Counted from the stretch's first letter, positions 15,650 through 25,084 are shown. The stretch: 32,290 bases of DNA from a virus (IMGVR_UViG_3300044638_002226:1-32290); one strand, 5' to 3'. The notes: a model not told the origin generated them from the sequence alone. Made by a program: numbers and translations.

Positions 15650-16846
15650 ATGGCATTTAACGGTTCCATCATCGCCCCTTATGGGGCCAACACGGCCAAG
15701 GAATACGCCACGGCTGTTGGTGGTCAGGTTGCTGGGGCACCAACCCAGTTTGGCCAGACGCTGGGCGGGATGTACGACTCCTACAACAAGGGGTATGGCA
15801 CGTACAACCAAGGGCTTGCAAGCCTTGGAAACAGCTACGCCCAGAACTATGCCGCCATGGCTGGTGGTATCGGCGGCGTGGCCAACGCTCTTGGCAATAC
15901 GTGGAACAACGCCCAGGCCAACAACCAAGCTGCTTCCGCTGCCGAGGCTGCGCGTCAGGCGGCAGTGTCGAATCTTGGCACAGCTGCCATGGCGAACTAC
16001 GGCAACGTGGCTGGAATGAATGCGCAGGCGTGGGCGCAGAACCAGAACGGCTACCAGAAGTCTCTGTCCGACATGAATGTCGGCAACCAGAACGCTGTCA
16101 GCCAGCTGGGCATTGGTCGGTACAACGCTTTGGCTGGCCTGGGCAAGTCTGGCGCTGCGATGCAGGTCGGCCGCGATGTCTCCGCTTCCCTTCCCGGTCT
16201 GGCAGGCAATGCCACTGGTAGCTCTCCTGCTAGCGGTGGCGAAGGCTACAGCATGCTGGAAGGCTTGCGCGGCGACATCAACAACGGCGCTGAGCTAAAC
16301 GCCTTGGCACGCACGCATGACGCTGACGTTGGCTCCCTCAATGCAGATCAAGCCCTCGCCCGCAACATGCCACGTACGATGGTGAGCGATGCCTATGGCG
16401 CACTGATGGACTTTAACCGGATGAATCTCGGCGCGTCATCCGGCGGCATGAATCAGTTCTATGACTTCGCGCGTGAGTCGCAGGAAAACAACAACCGCCC
16501 CGGCCAAGCGATCCCGACCGGCTCGCTCTTGGAAGCCTTGGCTGGTGGTTATTCCGATTCGGCCAATCGAATCGGGACCGTCCAGACGGATATGAACTCT
16601 GGCTGGTCGGACAACAAGGGCATGTACAACTCGTCCGTGGCCGGGGTGAACGATCTGTTCAACCGCTCCATTGGCAGCATTGGCGTGTTCCGCAACAAGT
16701 CCCAGATCCAGCAGGACGAGTGGGCCATGGAGGACGCGGCCCGTGAGCGCAGCAAGCGCGAGAGAGAGCGGGCGCTTGCCGAGGTTGCCAACTCTCCTTA
16801 CGCCGGGGTTCAGCGTCGTCAGTCCACGTTCAGAAATTTCATGTAG
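15650..16846 (+). CDS. putative internal virion protein, 398 residues
   Basis: A 398-residue protein preceded by AGGAG seven bases upstream of ATG. It is Ala/Gly/Asn/Gln-rich and largely helical (SAAEAARQAAVSNLGTAAMA; NYGNVAGMNAQAWAQNQNGY), with a small glycine-rich N-terminal part (YGANTAKEYATAVGGQVAG) and a strongly charged C-terminal helix, AMEDAARERSKRERERALAE. There is no signal peptide or enzyme motif. Composition and place (after the tail genes, before very large proteins) resemble internal/ejection protein blocks of podoviruses; this is an inference. Confidence 0.7.
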   Translation: MAFNGSIIAPYGANTAKEYATAVGGQVAGAPTQFGQTLGGMYDSYNKGYGTYNQGLASLGNSYAQNYAAMAGGIGGVANALGNTWNNAQANNQAASAAEAARQAAVSNLGTAAMANYGNVAGMNAQAWAQNQNGYQKSLSDMNVGNQNAVSQLGIGRYNALAGLGKSGAAMQVGRDVSASLPGLAGNATGSSPASGGEGYSMLEGLRGDINNGAELNALARTHDADVGSLNADQALARNMPRTMVSDAYGALMDFNRMNLGASSGGMNQFYDFARESQENNNRPGQAIPTGSLLEALAGGYSDSANRIGTVQTDMNSGWSDNKGMYNSSVAGVNDLFNRSIGSIGVFRNKSQIQQDEWAMEDAARERSKRERERALAEVANSPYAGVQRRQSTFRNFM

Positions 16847-16861
16847 AGGCGACTACTAACA

Positions 16862-17128
16862 GTGCCATCACCCTACTCCACCTATCCGCAAGGCCACCAG
16901 GACGTTTTCGCCTCGCTCCTCCAAGGGGCGCAGGCCAGCAACGACATGGACGCCGCCCGCCGCCAGTCGGAGCTTGGCAAGCAGAGTAAGGAGTTTGCCC
17001 AGAGGTATGCGCTGCAAGGCTTGCAGAACGACATCTCGGAGCAGGGGCAGCGAAACAACTTGATGCAGTCGCGAATGGATGGCGTCTTTGGGCCTGCTGG
17101 CAACATCTTGCGAGGGCTATTCAATTGA
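16862..17128 (+). CDS. small Gln-rich virion-block protein
   Basis: An 88-residue protein from GTG 16862. It reads PSPYSTYPQGHQDVFASLLQ, then a helical charged stretch with DAARRQSELGKQSKEFAQRY and ISEQGQRNNLMQSRMDG, ending ILRGLFN. It is soluble and probably helical. Its stop overlaps the TTG start of the next gene. The function is unknown; I place it with the internal-protein block by context. Confidence 0.65.
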   Translation: MPSPYSTYPQGHQDVFASLLQGAQASNDMDAARRQSELGKQSKEFAQRYALQGLQNDISEQGQRNNLMQSRMDGVFGPAGNILRGLFN

Positions 17129-17502
17129 TCCCACAGCAGCGGGTTAACGCCAACTTCAACAACGACTACGCCAGTGCGATCTCGCTGGGCGATCCGCGCC
17201 TGACGATGAAGCAGATGGACCGCGGCGGCATGTCTCGCGGCGCAGGGCAGATGAGCAACGCTGGCATGATGGGTGCGCAGAAGATGGCCCAAGGCATCGC
17301 GGAGGCGTACGGCACCAAGCAGAAGGCACAGGACTACAACAACGCCTACTCCATGCAGAACCAGCAGTCCGACGCTTCGCAGCAACAGTCGATTCAGTCT
17401 CTGCTGATGCAGCAGCAATACAACAACCAGATGGCCGCACAGCAGCGGCAGAACTCTGCGATGAACTTTGCGACTTCGATCCTTGGAGGCTTGCTTCAGT
17501 AA
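17125..17502 (+). CDS. Met/Gln-rich virion-block protein
   Basis: A 125-residue protein apparently starting at TTG 17125, which overlaps the previous TGA (TTGA). Extremely rich in Met, Gln and Asn (NNAYSMQNQQSDASQQQSIQ, then LLMQQQYNNQMAAQQRQ), ending MNFATSILGGLLQ, which looks like a short amphipathic or hydrophobic helix. A paralogue of the preceding protein is possible, since both end with a short ILxGLxx tail (ILRGLFN versus ILGGLLQ). No known family. Confidence 0.6.
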   Translation: MIPQQRVNANFNNDYASAISLGDPRLTMKQMDRGGMSRGAGQMSNAGMMGAQKMAQGIAEAYGTKQKAQDYNNAYSMQNQQSDASQQQSIQSLLMQQQYNNQMAAQQRQNSAMNFATSILGGLLQ

Positions 17503-17777
17503 TGGCACGCATTGACTTTGACCTAGACGATCTGACGCAGGCCGGACTGAAGCGACTGGTAAAGCAGCTGCTGTCCGCTAGCGACGAAGAGGAAAAGAAG
17601 ATCATCGCCAAGCTGGGCAAGGGCGAGAAGTCCGACAAGCAGCCGAAGAACGACCTTGCCGATCTGGACGAAGAGATGCACGGCAAGCCCAACACCCCGA
17701 TGGTCGAAGACGACGACGGGCCGAAGGACGGGGAAGAGATGCCTGACATTCCGAAGAAGGGGAAGAAGCGTGGCTAA
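17502..17777 (+). CDS. small highly charged protein
   Basis: A 91-residue protein, ATG within TAATG. It starts with a short helix (FDLDDLTQAGLKRLVKQLLS) and continues as alternating acidic and basic low-complexity sequence (ASDEEEKKIIAKLGKGEKSD; VEDDDGPKDGEE; IPKKGKKRG). It is probably disordered. A scaffold-like or DNA-condensing role is conceivable, but nothing in the sequence decides it. The last eight bases overlap the GTG start of the next gene. Confidence 0.65.
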   Translation: MARIDFDLDDLTQAGLKRLVKQLLSASDEEEKKIIAKLGKGEKSDKQPKNDLADLDEEMHGKPNTPMVEDDDGPKDGEEMPDIPKKGKKRG

Positions 17778-18825
17778 TTACGCAGATGAAGTTTTAGATA
17801 GCATTCGCGCGCTGATGCGCAACTCTGGCGTAGTCCTTCCTCCTCCCGGTGCGGCCCGCGCTGCGGCGAACGTAACTATTGACCCTGCCATTGCTGCCCG
17901 TGCAGCGCGGCAGGCTGCTCCCGACTTTAGCAACGTGCAAGGCATCCCTGACGCTGTCCTGCCGTTTACGGACCCAAGTGTTGCCGCACGGCTAGATGGC
18001 GCGATGCCTCCCGCTGGCCCCGACATGAATCTCGGCACGCCGCTTTTCGATCAGATGCACAAGAGCGCAGGAGCGTTCGACAACACGCTCCGCGGCCGGA
18101 CGGCCAACCTTCGCAACCAGCCGTTCGCCAAGCCCGCGCAGGCTGCGATCAAGGACGCTAATGACAATGCCGCTAGGATGCGTGCCGCAATGGCCGCGTC
18201 TGCTGAGCGTGGCGAAGTTATGAAGGATGTTGGAACCATTGGTGGCATGGTCGCCGGGGCCGGTGCGCTGGGCGCTGGTGCCCTCGCCCTGACTTCACAA
18301 GGGTCTGCGCCGAAGACGCCTGCGGTCCAAGCTCAGCCATCCCCGGCTGCGCCACCCCCTCCACCGGCCGCGCCGCCACCGACCGCCAAGAAGCCGGTCG
18401 ATCCAGTGTTTGAAGACAATGGTGCGTTGACCGATACGGGCGGCACGGCAGAGCTTGCCAACGAAGCGCGTCCCGTCCCTGCCGTTGCGGCGTCCACGGA
18501 TCCGCGCGAGCAGGCTCAGGAACTAATGGCCAAGCTGAACCAGATGCGCCGTGCGGCGGGTGGCGAGGTTCCCGAGGCCGCGCAGATGATGTCTGAGATC
18601 AACCGGCTTTTGGCTCTCAGCAATCAGAGCCGTAACGCCATGACTCCGCAGCAGGCTCAAGGCTCCAAGGATCCGCTCGTCCAAGCTCAGGCTCTCATCG
18701 CCCAGCTGAACGAAATGCGCAAGAAGGCTGGCGGCGAAGTCCCGCAGGCTCAAAAGATCATGGCAGAAGTCCGCAGGCTTCAGGCCATTGGTGATCAGCA
18801 GCGCAACGCAGCCCAGACACGCTAG
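17770..18825 (+). CDS. Ala/Pro-rich protein with one hydrophobic segment and two coiled repeats
   Basis: A 351-residue protein from GTG 17770 (reads VANYADEVLDSIRALMRNSG); in-frame codons further upstream lie over the preceding gene. A hydrophobic glycine/alanine segment (TIGGMVAGAGALGAGALALT) is at about 155-175, then a proline-rich linker, then two homologous helical repeats starting at 18499 and 18670 (QELMAKLNQMRRAAGGEVPE; QALIAQLNEMRKKAGGEVPQ). One membrane-active helix plus Pro linker and coiled repeats suits an ejection protein that enters the host envelope; inferred. Confidence 0.65.
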   Translation: MANYADEVLDSIRALMRNSGVVLPPPGAARAAANVTIDPAIAARAARQAAPDFSNVQGIPDAVLPFTDPSVAARLDGAMPPAGPDMNLGTPLFDQMHKSAGAFDNTLRGRTANLRNQPFAKPAQAAIKDANDNAARMRAAMAASAERGEVMKDVGTIGGMVAGAGALGAGALALTSQGSAPKTPAVQAQPSPAAPPPPPAAPPPTAKKPVDPVFEDNGALTDTGGTAELANEARPVPAVAASTDPREQAQELMAKLNQMRRAAGGEVPEAAQMMSEINRLLALSNQSRNAMTPQQAQGSKDPLVQAQALIAQLNEMRKKAGGEVPQAQKIMAEVRRLQAIGDQQRNAAQTR

Positions 18826-18833
18826 GAGTGACG

Positions 18834-20405
18834 ATGGCCATTAATATGCAACCCAGCCAGCTGGACTCTCTCTTCGCAGCTGACACTCCGATCACGCCAG
18901 ACCCGCCGGTTCGCACCACACCACCTGCTGCCAGCAGCGCGCGCGGATGGATAGTGCGTGGCAACGTGTCGCGAGACGAGATGATCAAGCGTCTGGTCGA
19001 TGCGGGCATGACCCCCGCGGAAGCGGCCAAGATTGTGGACGGTGAACTGAACCGCAGCGGCGGGCGACCTCGCGCGATGTTCGACCAAGACAATACCACC
19101 GAGGGTAACGAAGCCCTGCGGCAGCGTGTTGTCACGTTGCGTGACACGGAACGTCGCCAAGGGATCTTTGAGGATAACTACAACGAGGCCACTGGTGCCC
19201 CGTCTAGGTCCGACATGGCACCGCCGCCAATGGATCCAGACCAAGTTCCTCTGACTGCCCAGCAGCTGCGTGAGATGGGCTACAACCCATACACGGAGCC
19301 TGGGGTCAACATGCCCGATGGCTCAAAGGCCGAGGGTCCGCAGCAGCTTATGAATGAGCGCGAGGCTGCGGCTTACAACGTCCGCACCCCCAATGGACCG
19401 GGGTGGTACAACCCATCCGGTCGCGACAAGGCCATGATGGCGCGCGGGTATGTGCCCGTCATGAATCAAGACGGCACGGTGTCCTACCGCTTGGGACCAG
19501 GCGGCGAGGTCGATGGCTTGCCGGGAACTCCCGGGCGCGGCGGGCGGCGCGAAGACCTAGAAGCCCAGATGCTGAAGGCGGATGGCACGCCCATGGTTGA
19601 TGGGCAAGGCAACGCCATCCCGCGCTTCCGCGTAGCAAACATGTCTGGGCCGCTGTCCGAAAACAACTCGGTGTACGTGCAGTCCAACGAAGCCAAAGCC
19701 AAGCAGGCTGCGTACATGAAAGAGCGGCAGTTGTACCGCGATGCCGAGATCCAAGGGGTGTCACCGGCTGCGCTGATGGCTGCAAACCCTGGCGACTACG
19801 GCGACCTCACAGCTGGTGGCCAGCGAGATCGCGTTGCCGCGAGAGCAGCGAACGAAGGCGCACGGCAAGCAGCTGCCGACAAGCGCGAGGCCGCGTGGCG
19901 TTCGCAGATGATGCTGGCTGGTCGCAACCCAGCCAAGAATGCAGTCAACGCTTACAACGCGCTGAACGATCCAAACACCAACGACTGGCAACGGGCGGTG
20001 ATGGCCAACGCGCTGCGGCCGGACATGGACAACACCACACCGCTGACCGTTGATGCGATGGGTGCGCAGAATGCCTTGCGGTTTCTAAACAGCACCAACT
20101 TGGGTGCAGCCGGACTGGGTGGAACCAATGCGTTGATGCAAGCGCAAGCAGACCAGCTGGCCCGAGACAAGGCGGTGGCTCGCGCGGATGCCTTAATCGC
20201 CAAGTACCCGAAGGGCTGGGACGGCATGTACAAAGCGGCGGATGTCAAAGCCGTGCGTGATGCGGTCGAACTTCAGCACCCGGGCATGGGCGATGCTGCG
20301 ACGGCACACATTCGGGCTCGGCCAGCAGCTCAGCCTAGCTCTGGACCGCCTTCCCCGCCGCCAGCCCCCGGGCCAATGAACGGCCTGCCGCCCATTGGGA
20401 GGTAG
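18834..20405 (+). CDS. putative internal virion protein, 523 residues
   Basis: A 523-residue protein. ATG 18834 is chosen over GTG 18828 because AGGAG (18824-18828) is at the right distance. Polar, helical and disordered segments alternate: a UBA-like or helical stretch (RDEMIKRLVDAGMTPAEAAK), then PDQVPLTAQQLREMGYNPYT, GPGWYNPSGRDKAMMARGYV, a charged helical zone at about 285-350 (NEAKAKQAAYMKERQLYRDA) and a proline-rich tail (PPSPPPAPGP). There is no recognised enzyme domain. It lies two bases before the TTG of the 1260-residue gene. Assignment to the internal/ejection block is from context. Confidence 0.65.
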   Translation: MAINMQPSQLDSLFAADTPITPDPPVRTTPPAASSARGWIVRGNVSRDEMIKRLVDAGMTPAEAAKIVDGELNRSGGRPRAMFDQDNTTEGNEALRQRVVTLRDTERRQGIFEDNYNEATGAPSRSDMAPPPMDPDQVPLTAQQLREMGYNPYTEPGVNMPDGSKAEGPQQLMNEREAAAYNVRTPNGPGWYNPSGRDKAMMARGYVPVMNQDGTVSYRLGPGGEVDGLPGTPGRGGRREDLEAQMLKADGTPMVDGQGNAIPRFRVANMSGPLSENNSVYVQSNEAKAKQAAYMKERQLYRDAEIQGVSPAALMAANPGDYGDLTAGGQRDRVAARAANEGARQAAADKREAAWRSQMMLAGRNPAKNAVNAYNALNDPNTNDWQRAVMANALRPDMDNTTPLTVDAMGAQNALRFLNSTNLGAAGLGGTNALMQAQADQLARDKAVARADALIAKYPKGWDGMYKAADVKAVRDAVELQHPGMGDAATAHIRARPAAQPSSGPPSPPPAPGPMNGLPPIGR

Positions 20406-20407
20406 CG

Positions 20408-23400
20408 TTGCCTCGTTCACCACTCTTTGACATCTATGATCCGTTTGGCGACCTTGCGAGACAAGCGCAGCAAGGCATTTTTCCAGGCGGCGACGAAGAG
20501 CTTGATCCTCTAGGCGTTGCCCCGCTTGGCACCCGCAAGCTGCAACTTGCGGATCTCATGCCCGAGGAGGAGAAGTCCAGTCTCCTGCACAACCTCGCCA
20601 CCGCTGGTGGGTCTGGCCTGGCGGGCTTGGGGTGGATTCTAGATACCCCGGGCGCCATGGTGCGTGGCGGGTTGTCTGGCGGGCCGATGAAAGCACTGTC
20701 CGCTCTCTGGGACACCACCGACGAGCGTGTCGATGGCCGGGAACTTCTGCGGCAGTACGGCATGGTGGGCGAGGACGATACGTGGGGGAATTTCGCAGGC
20801 GGCTTGGCATCTGAAGTTTTTTTAGATCCTCTGACCTACGCCTCGCTTGGACTCAATCAGTTCCTTGGAAAGGGGGCGAAGACTGCTGCCGGTGCTGTGG
20901 CGCAGAAAGCCGGCCTGCTGGAAGACTTTGGAGTTTACGCCCGTAACACGCTTGGCAAGGGCGAGCGTGAAGCGATGCGCGAGGCGACTGCGCGCTCGCT
21001 CTTGGAGAGCATTCCGCAGGGGTCAGCGCGTGACGCTGCCATGCGTGACTTCTTGGCCGCTGGTGGCAAAGACGAATTACTAGACCAGCCGCTGGCCCGG
21101 ATGAACCGCGTCAGCATTCCAGGGTTCACAACCGATGCCACCGACTTCTACGGCAAGTCTGTTGGCGACTGGGCCGCGAAGACAGGCGATGCTCTTGGCG
21201 AAGGGTTAATGACAAACCCCTACACTGGGCGCGTAGCCCGTGGGCTGCAGGCTGCGTTTGATCCTAACGTCCTTGGCTTTGTGGACCGGGACAAGCAGCT
21301 GGATGCCCAGACGATCATGGCGGCGCGTAGACAGCGCGGCCGAGCAGACCGGCTGGACTTGGCTGGCCTGCAGTACGACGCCAACAAAGAGCTTCGGGCG
21401 GCTGGTTCCACGCTGAACGACTCCGATCTGTCCGACGCCATGCGGCTCGTCTTTGAAGGCGGCGATGCTCCCGAAAACTTTAGAGATTACCTAGACCTCC
21501 CTGCCGTTAAGACGTTGATGGACTACGTTGGCGGTTATCGCGCCGAGGCTGTCAACCAAGCCGAGCGACTTGGTCTTCCTCTGAAGGAGTTCCAGTCGCG
21601 CACTGGTGGGGACTGGTTCCCACGCCAGCAGCTTGGCTTCGACAAGCCTCAGATGCCGCAATGGCCAGAAGGCACGGTTCCTCCCGAGAGGCTGAAGAAG
21701 CAATACTCCCAAGGCTCTAGGCCCGTCACGTTCGATGACAACCTCGCCCGTGGCCGCGACGAAGCATACGATGTGATGGGGCAGAGTGACACGCTCAATC
21801 GCATGTCCACGGACGCTGAGCTACAGCAGGCTCTGCGGGGTGCCAAGAACGAGGATGTGCGTGGCATCTTGGAGAGGTGGTTCCAAGACAACATCGCTCC
21901 TCGCAGGTCCGATCCAACCAACTGGCATGTCGATCCGGCGAGCGGCGAGTGGTCCCCGGCCGATGACTTCATTGAGGGAGTGGATGGAAACATCGTCCCG
22001 TCCCGAGCGTCCGGACCAAGCCATGATCTCTACGGCTGGATGGATGCCATGGACGATGAGGGGAACTACCTCTACGAGGCTCCACAGCTACCGGCCGATC
22101 ATCCTCTCAGCAGGCAGGCGCGGGCGCTGCGTGAGCAAATGCAGAGGCAGACCGCGGCAGGGGAAACGGCCCGATATGTTTCCGTTGACGGCAAGACGGT
22201 GCGTCCTGGCAACGATGAGCTTGCGCAGCAGCTTGCAGAAGTGCTTGCCCAAGTCCCGGAGGCTCAGCGGGAAGCATGGCGCGACACCATGCACACCAAG
22301 CTGGCCGACTTTGTGCGCGGCATGGATCCGCAACACGCTGAGACTGGCCTGCCTATCTTCGGCCAGAACACGTTCAACGAGTTGGCTCGCTACGTTGTCG
22401 GCCGAGGGCGCAACGAAGTCAACGCCCAAGAGATGCTGAAGATCCTCAAGCGCCAAGTAGAGAACACGCCAGCAAATGCTGTGACGGGTGGTGTGAACTA
22501 CGCACCGGCCGATGCGCTTAAAGCTCTTGGGTTGACCGGCGATACGGCACCGGAGGTGTTGCGCAAGACACTGGGCGTGGATAGCTTGGACAACGTCAGC
22601 TTCAACAAGAAGTACATCGATGAGTGGGCCAAGACCTTGGAGCGCGGCAAGACTCCACCAGAACTATCTGACCTCGCCCAATCCTACGACAACTTCACCA
22701 AGCGGTTTAAGGCGCTGGCACTTCTCTGGCCTTCGCGGTACTCGCGTGATGCCTACTCAGGCTCGTTCTCTGCGGCCACCAAGGGCGGCTACAGCCCGTC
22801 AGACTGGTGGACTGGGACGCAGATCAACCGGGGCGAATACTCGGATCTCCTTCGCAAGATCAAAGACCTGCCACGCTACAAGGATCTCCCCACCGACGAA
22901 GCGAAGCTGCGGCAGTTTCTGGTTGAACAAGGTGCCGAAGGGCTGGGCACCTCCACGGCGAACGACGAGCTACTGTCTGGCGCAGGCAACGCCTCTCTGC
23001 GCGGCATGTACCCTGGAGCCACGGCACCGGACACTGAGTCCCTTGTGGATCGCGGCAGGCGGGCTACGTGGAGGGAGTGGCTGAATCCGTTCTCAATCTC
23101 CACGGCGAGCGGCAACACCAACCCCATCTTGGAGGCTGGTGATCGGGCGGCACAGTTCACTGACTCTGGCAATCGTTACGGCTCATACCTGACGTTCATC
23201 CGCAAAGGCCACGCCCCCAACGAAGCGGCGAGGCTGGCCAACCTGACCCAGGTGGACTACCGCCCCGAGGCATTCACCGACTTTGAGCGGGATGTGATGA
23301 AGCGCGCGTTTCCCTTCTATTCATACACCAAGGGCATTACGCCGCTCATCGCAGACGAGCTTGTCAACAACCCTGCTGGCCTGACGGGCATGTCGATGCG

Positions 23401-24190
23401 TGCGTTGAACCGCGGCGGGCAAGCTACGGAACAGAACTTCACGCCGGAACACATGCGCAAGAAGGCGAGCATCCCGCTGCCTAATGAGTTTCCGCTCTTG
23501 GGCCTGCCAGCCGACTCGCCGCTTCGACGCTCGCTGTCGAACATCGACTTCTTCTACTCGGCCCCGGTCAACCTCATCACTCCCGGCACGGGCAACAGCC
23601 TACTGGACAAGCTGGGCAGCAGCGCAAAGAGCAGCTTGCTCAACGTCCTTGGTCAGAGCAACCCGCTGATCAAGGGTCCGCTGGAGATGCTGACCAATCG
23701 TCAGTTCTACTCTGGCCGCGAGATGTCAGACTTGTACTCCATGCTGGAGCAGCCCCTGTCTGGGTTCGGGCTTGGGCCGCTGGGCCGCGTGGCAGAGCAG
23801 GTCATCTCCAACGCCCCTGGCGGCTCGCGAGTGCTGGGCCTGACCCGTCAGCTGATGGACGACCGCATGCCATTGGCACAACGTCTACCCAAGGTGGGCT
23901 TCAACACCATGACGGGCTTCTCCCTTGAGGACATTGACGTTGAGCGGACCAAGCAGCAGGCGGCTAGGCAGATGCTCAACAAGATGCTGGAGTCCACCCC
24001 GGGCGTACGCACGTACGAAAACGTCACAGTGCCAGAGGATGTCCTGCGGACGATGCCCGAGGAGCAGCGCAAGATGTACCTGCTCTACAAGATCGTCCAG
24101 TCCGAAGCCGCCAAGCGGGCACGGGACAAGAAGAAAGCTGAGTTGGCACTGGACCCCCTCCAAGTTCTAGGGGTTACCAACCAGTTCTAG
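20408..24190 (+). CDS. 1260-residue internal/ejection protein, polyvalent-protein-like
   Basis: A 1260-residue protein from TTG 20408. It has a Gly/Ala-rich hydrophobic part early (ATAGGSGLAGLGWILDTPGA, then LASEVFLDPLTYASLGLNQF), a long helical middle, an aromatic module at about 764-785 (FKALALLWPSRYSRDAYSGS), and a segment around 960-990, FERDVMKRAFPFYSYTKGIT. The pairing of a 'ALLWPSRYxRDAY' stretch with 'FERxVMKRxFPFYxYTKG' resembles large polyvalent/internal proteins of podoviruses, which enter the host with the DNA. I see no lysozyme or transglycosylase motif. It ends 24 bases into the convergent integrase gene. Confidence 0.7.
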   Translation: MPRSPLFDIYDPFGDLARQAQQGIFPGGDEELDPLGVAPLGTRKLQLADLMPEEEKSSLLHNLATAGGSGLAGLGWILDTPGAMVRGGLSGGPMKALSALWDTTDERVDGRELLRQYGMVGEDDTWGNFAGGLASEVFLDPLTYASLGLNQFLGKGAKTAAGAVAQKAGLLEDFGVYARNTLGKGEREAMREATARSLLESIPQGSARDAAMRDFLAAGGKDELLDQPLARMNRVSIPGFTTDATDFYGKSVGDWAAKTGDALGEGLMTNPYTGRVARGLQAAFDPNVLGFVDRDKQLDAQTIMAARRQRGRADRLDLAGLQYDANKELRAAGSTLNDSDLSDAMRLVFEGGDAPENFRDYLDLPAVKTLMDYVGGYRAEAVNQAERLGLPLKEFQSRTGGDWFPRQQLGFDKPQMPQWPEGTVPPERLKKQYSQGSRPVTFDDNLARGRDEAYDVMGQSDTLNRMSTDAELQQALRGAKNEDVRGILERWFQDNIAPRRSDPTNWHVDPASGEWSPADDFIEGVDGNIVPSRASGPSHDLYGWMDAMDDEGNYLYEAPQLPADHPLSRQARALREQMQRQTAAGETARYVSVDGKTVRPGNDELAQQLAEVLAQVPEAQREAWRDTMHTKLADFVRGMDPQHAETGLPIFGQNTFNELARYVVGRGRNEVNAQEMLKILKRQVENTPANAVTGGVNYAPADALKALGLTGDTAPEVLRKTLGVDSLDNVSFNKKYIDEWAKTLERGKTPPELSDLAQSYDNFTKRFKALALLWPSRYSRDAYSGSFSAATKGGYSPSDWWTGTQINRGEYSDLLRKIKDLPRYKDLPTDEAKLRQFLVEQGAEGLGTSTANDELLSGAGNASLRGMYPGATAPDTESLVDRGRRATWREWLNPFSISTASGNTNPILEAGDRAAQFTDSGNRYGSYLTFIRKGHAPNEAARLANLTQVDYRPEAFTDFERDVMKRAFPFYSYTKGITPLIADELVNNPAGLTGMSMRALNRGGQATEQNFTPEHMRKKASIPLPNEFPLLGLPADSPLRRSLSNIDFFYSAPVNLITPGTGNSLLDKLGSSAKSSLLNVLGQSNPLIKGPLEMLTNRQFYSGREMSDLYSMLEQPLSGFGLGPLGRVAEQVISNAPGGSRVLGLTRQLMDDRMPLAQRLPKVGFNTMTGFSLEDIDVERTKQQAARQMLNKMLESTPGVRTYENVTVPEDVLRTMPEEQRKMYLLYKIVQSEAAKRARDKKKAELALDPLQVLGVTNQF

Positions 24191-24988
24191 GCTGGGAACC
24201 GCCCGCTTCAGATCCGACAGAATCACGGGATCTAGGTAGTGCCGTTTCATACCCGGGGTCAAATGACCCAGGTGTCCAGTGGCGTCCATTCCCGCTAATT
24301 GGGCGTAAGTTGCACTGCTTCTACGCAGGTATTTGCCTGACCCTGTCAGGCCCGCGCGCTTGACCAGTGAGCGCATGGCCACTATGATCCGGCTCCTTCC
24401 GACCAGTCCGCCGAAAATCTTCGGGCCGCGACGGGGCAGGGAGCGAATGGATTCCAAGGCATTCCCGTCAAGGACGACGACATGTTGCTGGCGAGTTTTC
24501 TGCAGAACCGTAGCCAAGCGATCCCCGCGAAGGGAATCGTAGGTAATGGCCAGCAGATCCCCGAGCCGCAGACCGCTGCTGTAGCCCACAAGAATCCATG
24601 CGGGCAGCAGGATTCTGTGCGGGCAGTACAGCGTACCCCCCGGCATCTCAGAGGCCACCGCAAGCAGTGTTCTCATCTCGTCATGGGTCCACGCGCGGAC
24701 CATCGGAAGCGTGTGCTTGACACGGCGGATCGGGCGTGTACAATCGTCCACCAACAGGCCGTCGCGCAGGGCGGCTCGTCGCAGGGTGGACAGCATCCGG
24801 CGATGGTTATGAACCGTGGAGGCGGCGAGATGATTCAGAGCATGAGTCAGGTACGCATCGATGTTGGCGACGGTCAAGTCGGCCACCCCCCAAGGGAGCC
24901 TCTTTGCCATCACAACGAGTTGCTCACGGTATCCGGGGCTAGCCCCCGACTGGAGGGCGTAAGCCTCCGCGAACTGCCGCACAGTCAT
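24167..24988 (-). CDS. int: tyrosine recombinase (phage integrase)
   Basis: A 273-residue integrase catalysing site-specific recombination between attP and attB. An N-terminal SAM-like DNA-binding domain spans about 1-90 (MTVRQFAEAYALQSGASPGY). The catalytic domain shows R141 (SSGLRLGDLLAI), K164 (LQKTRQQHVVV), an HxxR-like site where the first position is Lys (K219 YLR222), H242 in LGHLTPGMKRHY and nucleophile Y251. I chose the internal ATG (24988) because the domain begins there and the + strand promoter overlaps the extra 31 codons; a start at 25081, with AGGGG seven bases before it, is possible. It converges with and overlaps the upstream virion gene by 24 bases. Confidence 0.9.
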   Translation of the reverse strand: MTVRQFAEAYALQSGASPGYREQLVVMAKRLPWGVADLTVANIDAYLTHALNHLAASTVHNHRRMLSTLRRAALRDGLLVDDCTRPIRRVKHTLPMVRAWTHDEMRTLLAVASEMPGGTLYCPHRILLPAWILVGYSSGLRLGDLLAITYDSLRGDRLATVLQKTRQQHVVVLDGNALESIRSLPRRGPKIFGGLVGRSRIIVAMRSLVKRAGLTGSGKYLRRSSATYAQLAGMDATGHLGHLTPGMKRHYLDPVILSDLKRAVPSLELVGNP

Positions 24989-25043
24989 GTTGTTATCGGA
25001 AATTTTGTGGATCTGGGTGAGGGGGGTGAGACTACCCCCTCCG

Positions 25044-25071
25044 TTGGAATCCACAAGCCCTCTGCTATACT
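25044..25071 (+). promoter_or_regulatory. sigma70-like promoter
   Basis: TTGGAA (25044-25049), a 16-base spacer and TATACT (25066-25071) on the + strand. Transcription would start about 25078-25080, immediately before the tRNA-like sequence. This spacing from a tRNA start is what a cellular tRNA promoter looks like; here it could drive the rightward early operon. It is a motif match only. Confidence 0.5.
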
Positions 25072-25084
25072 CGGCTCGCATAGC

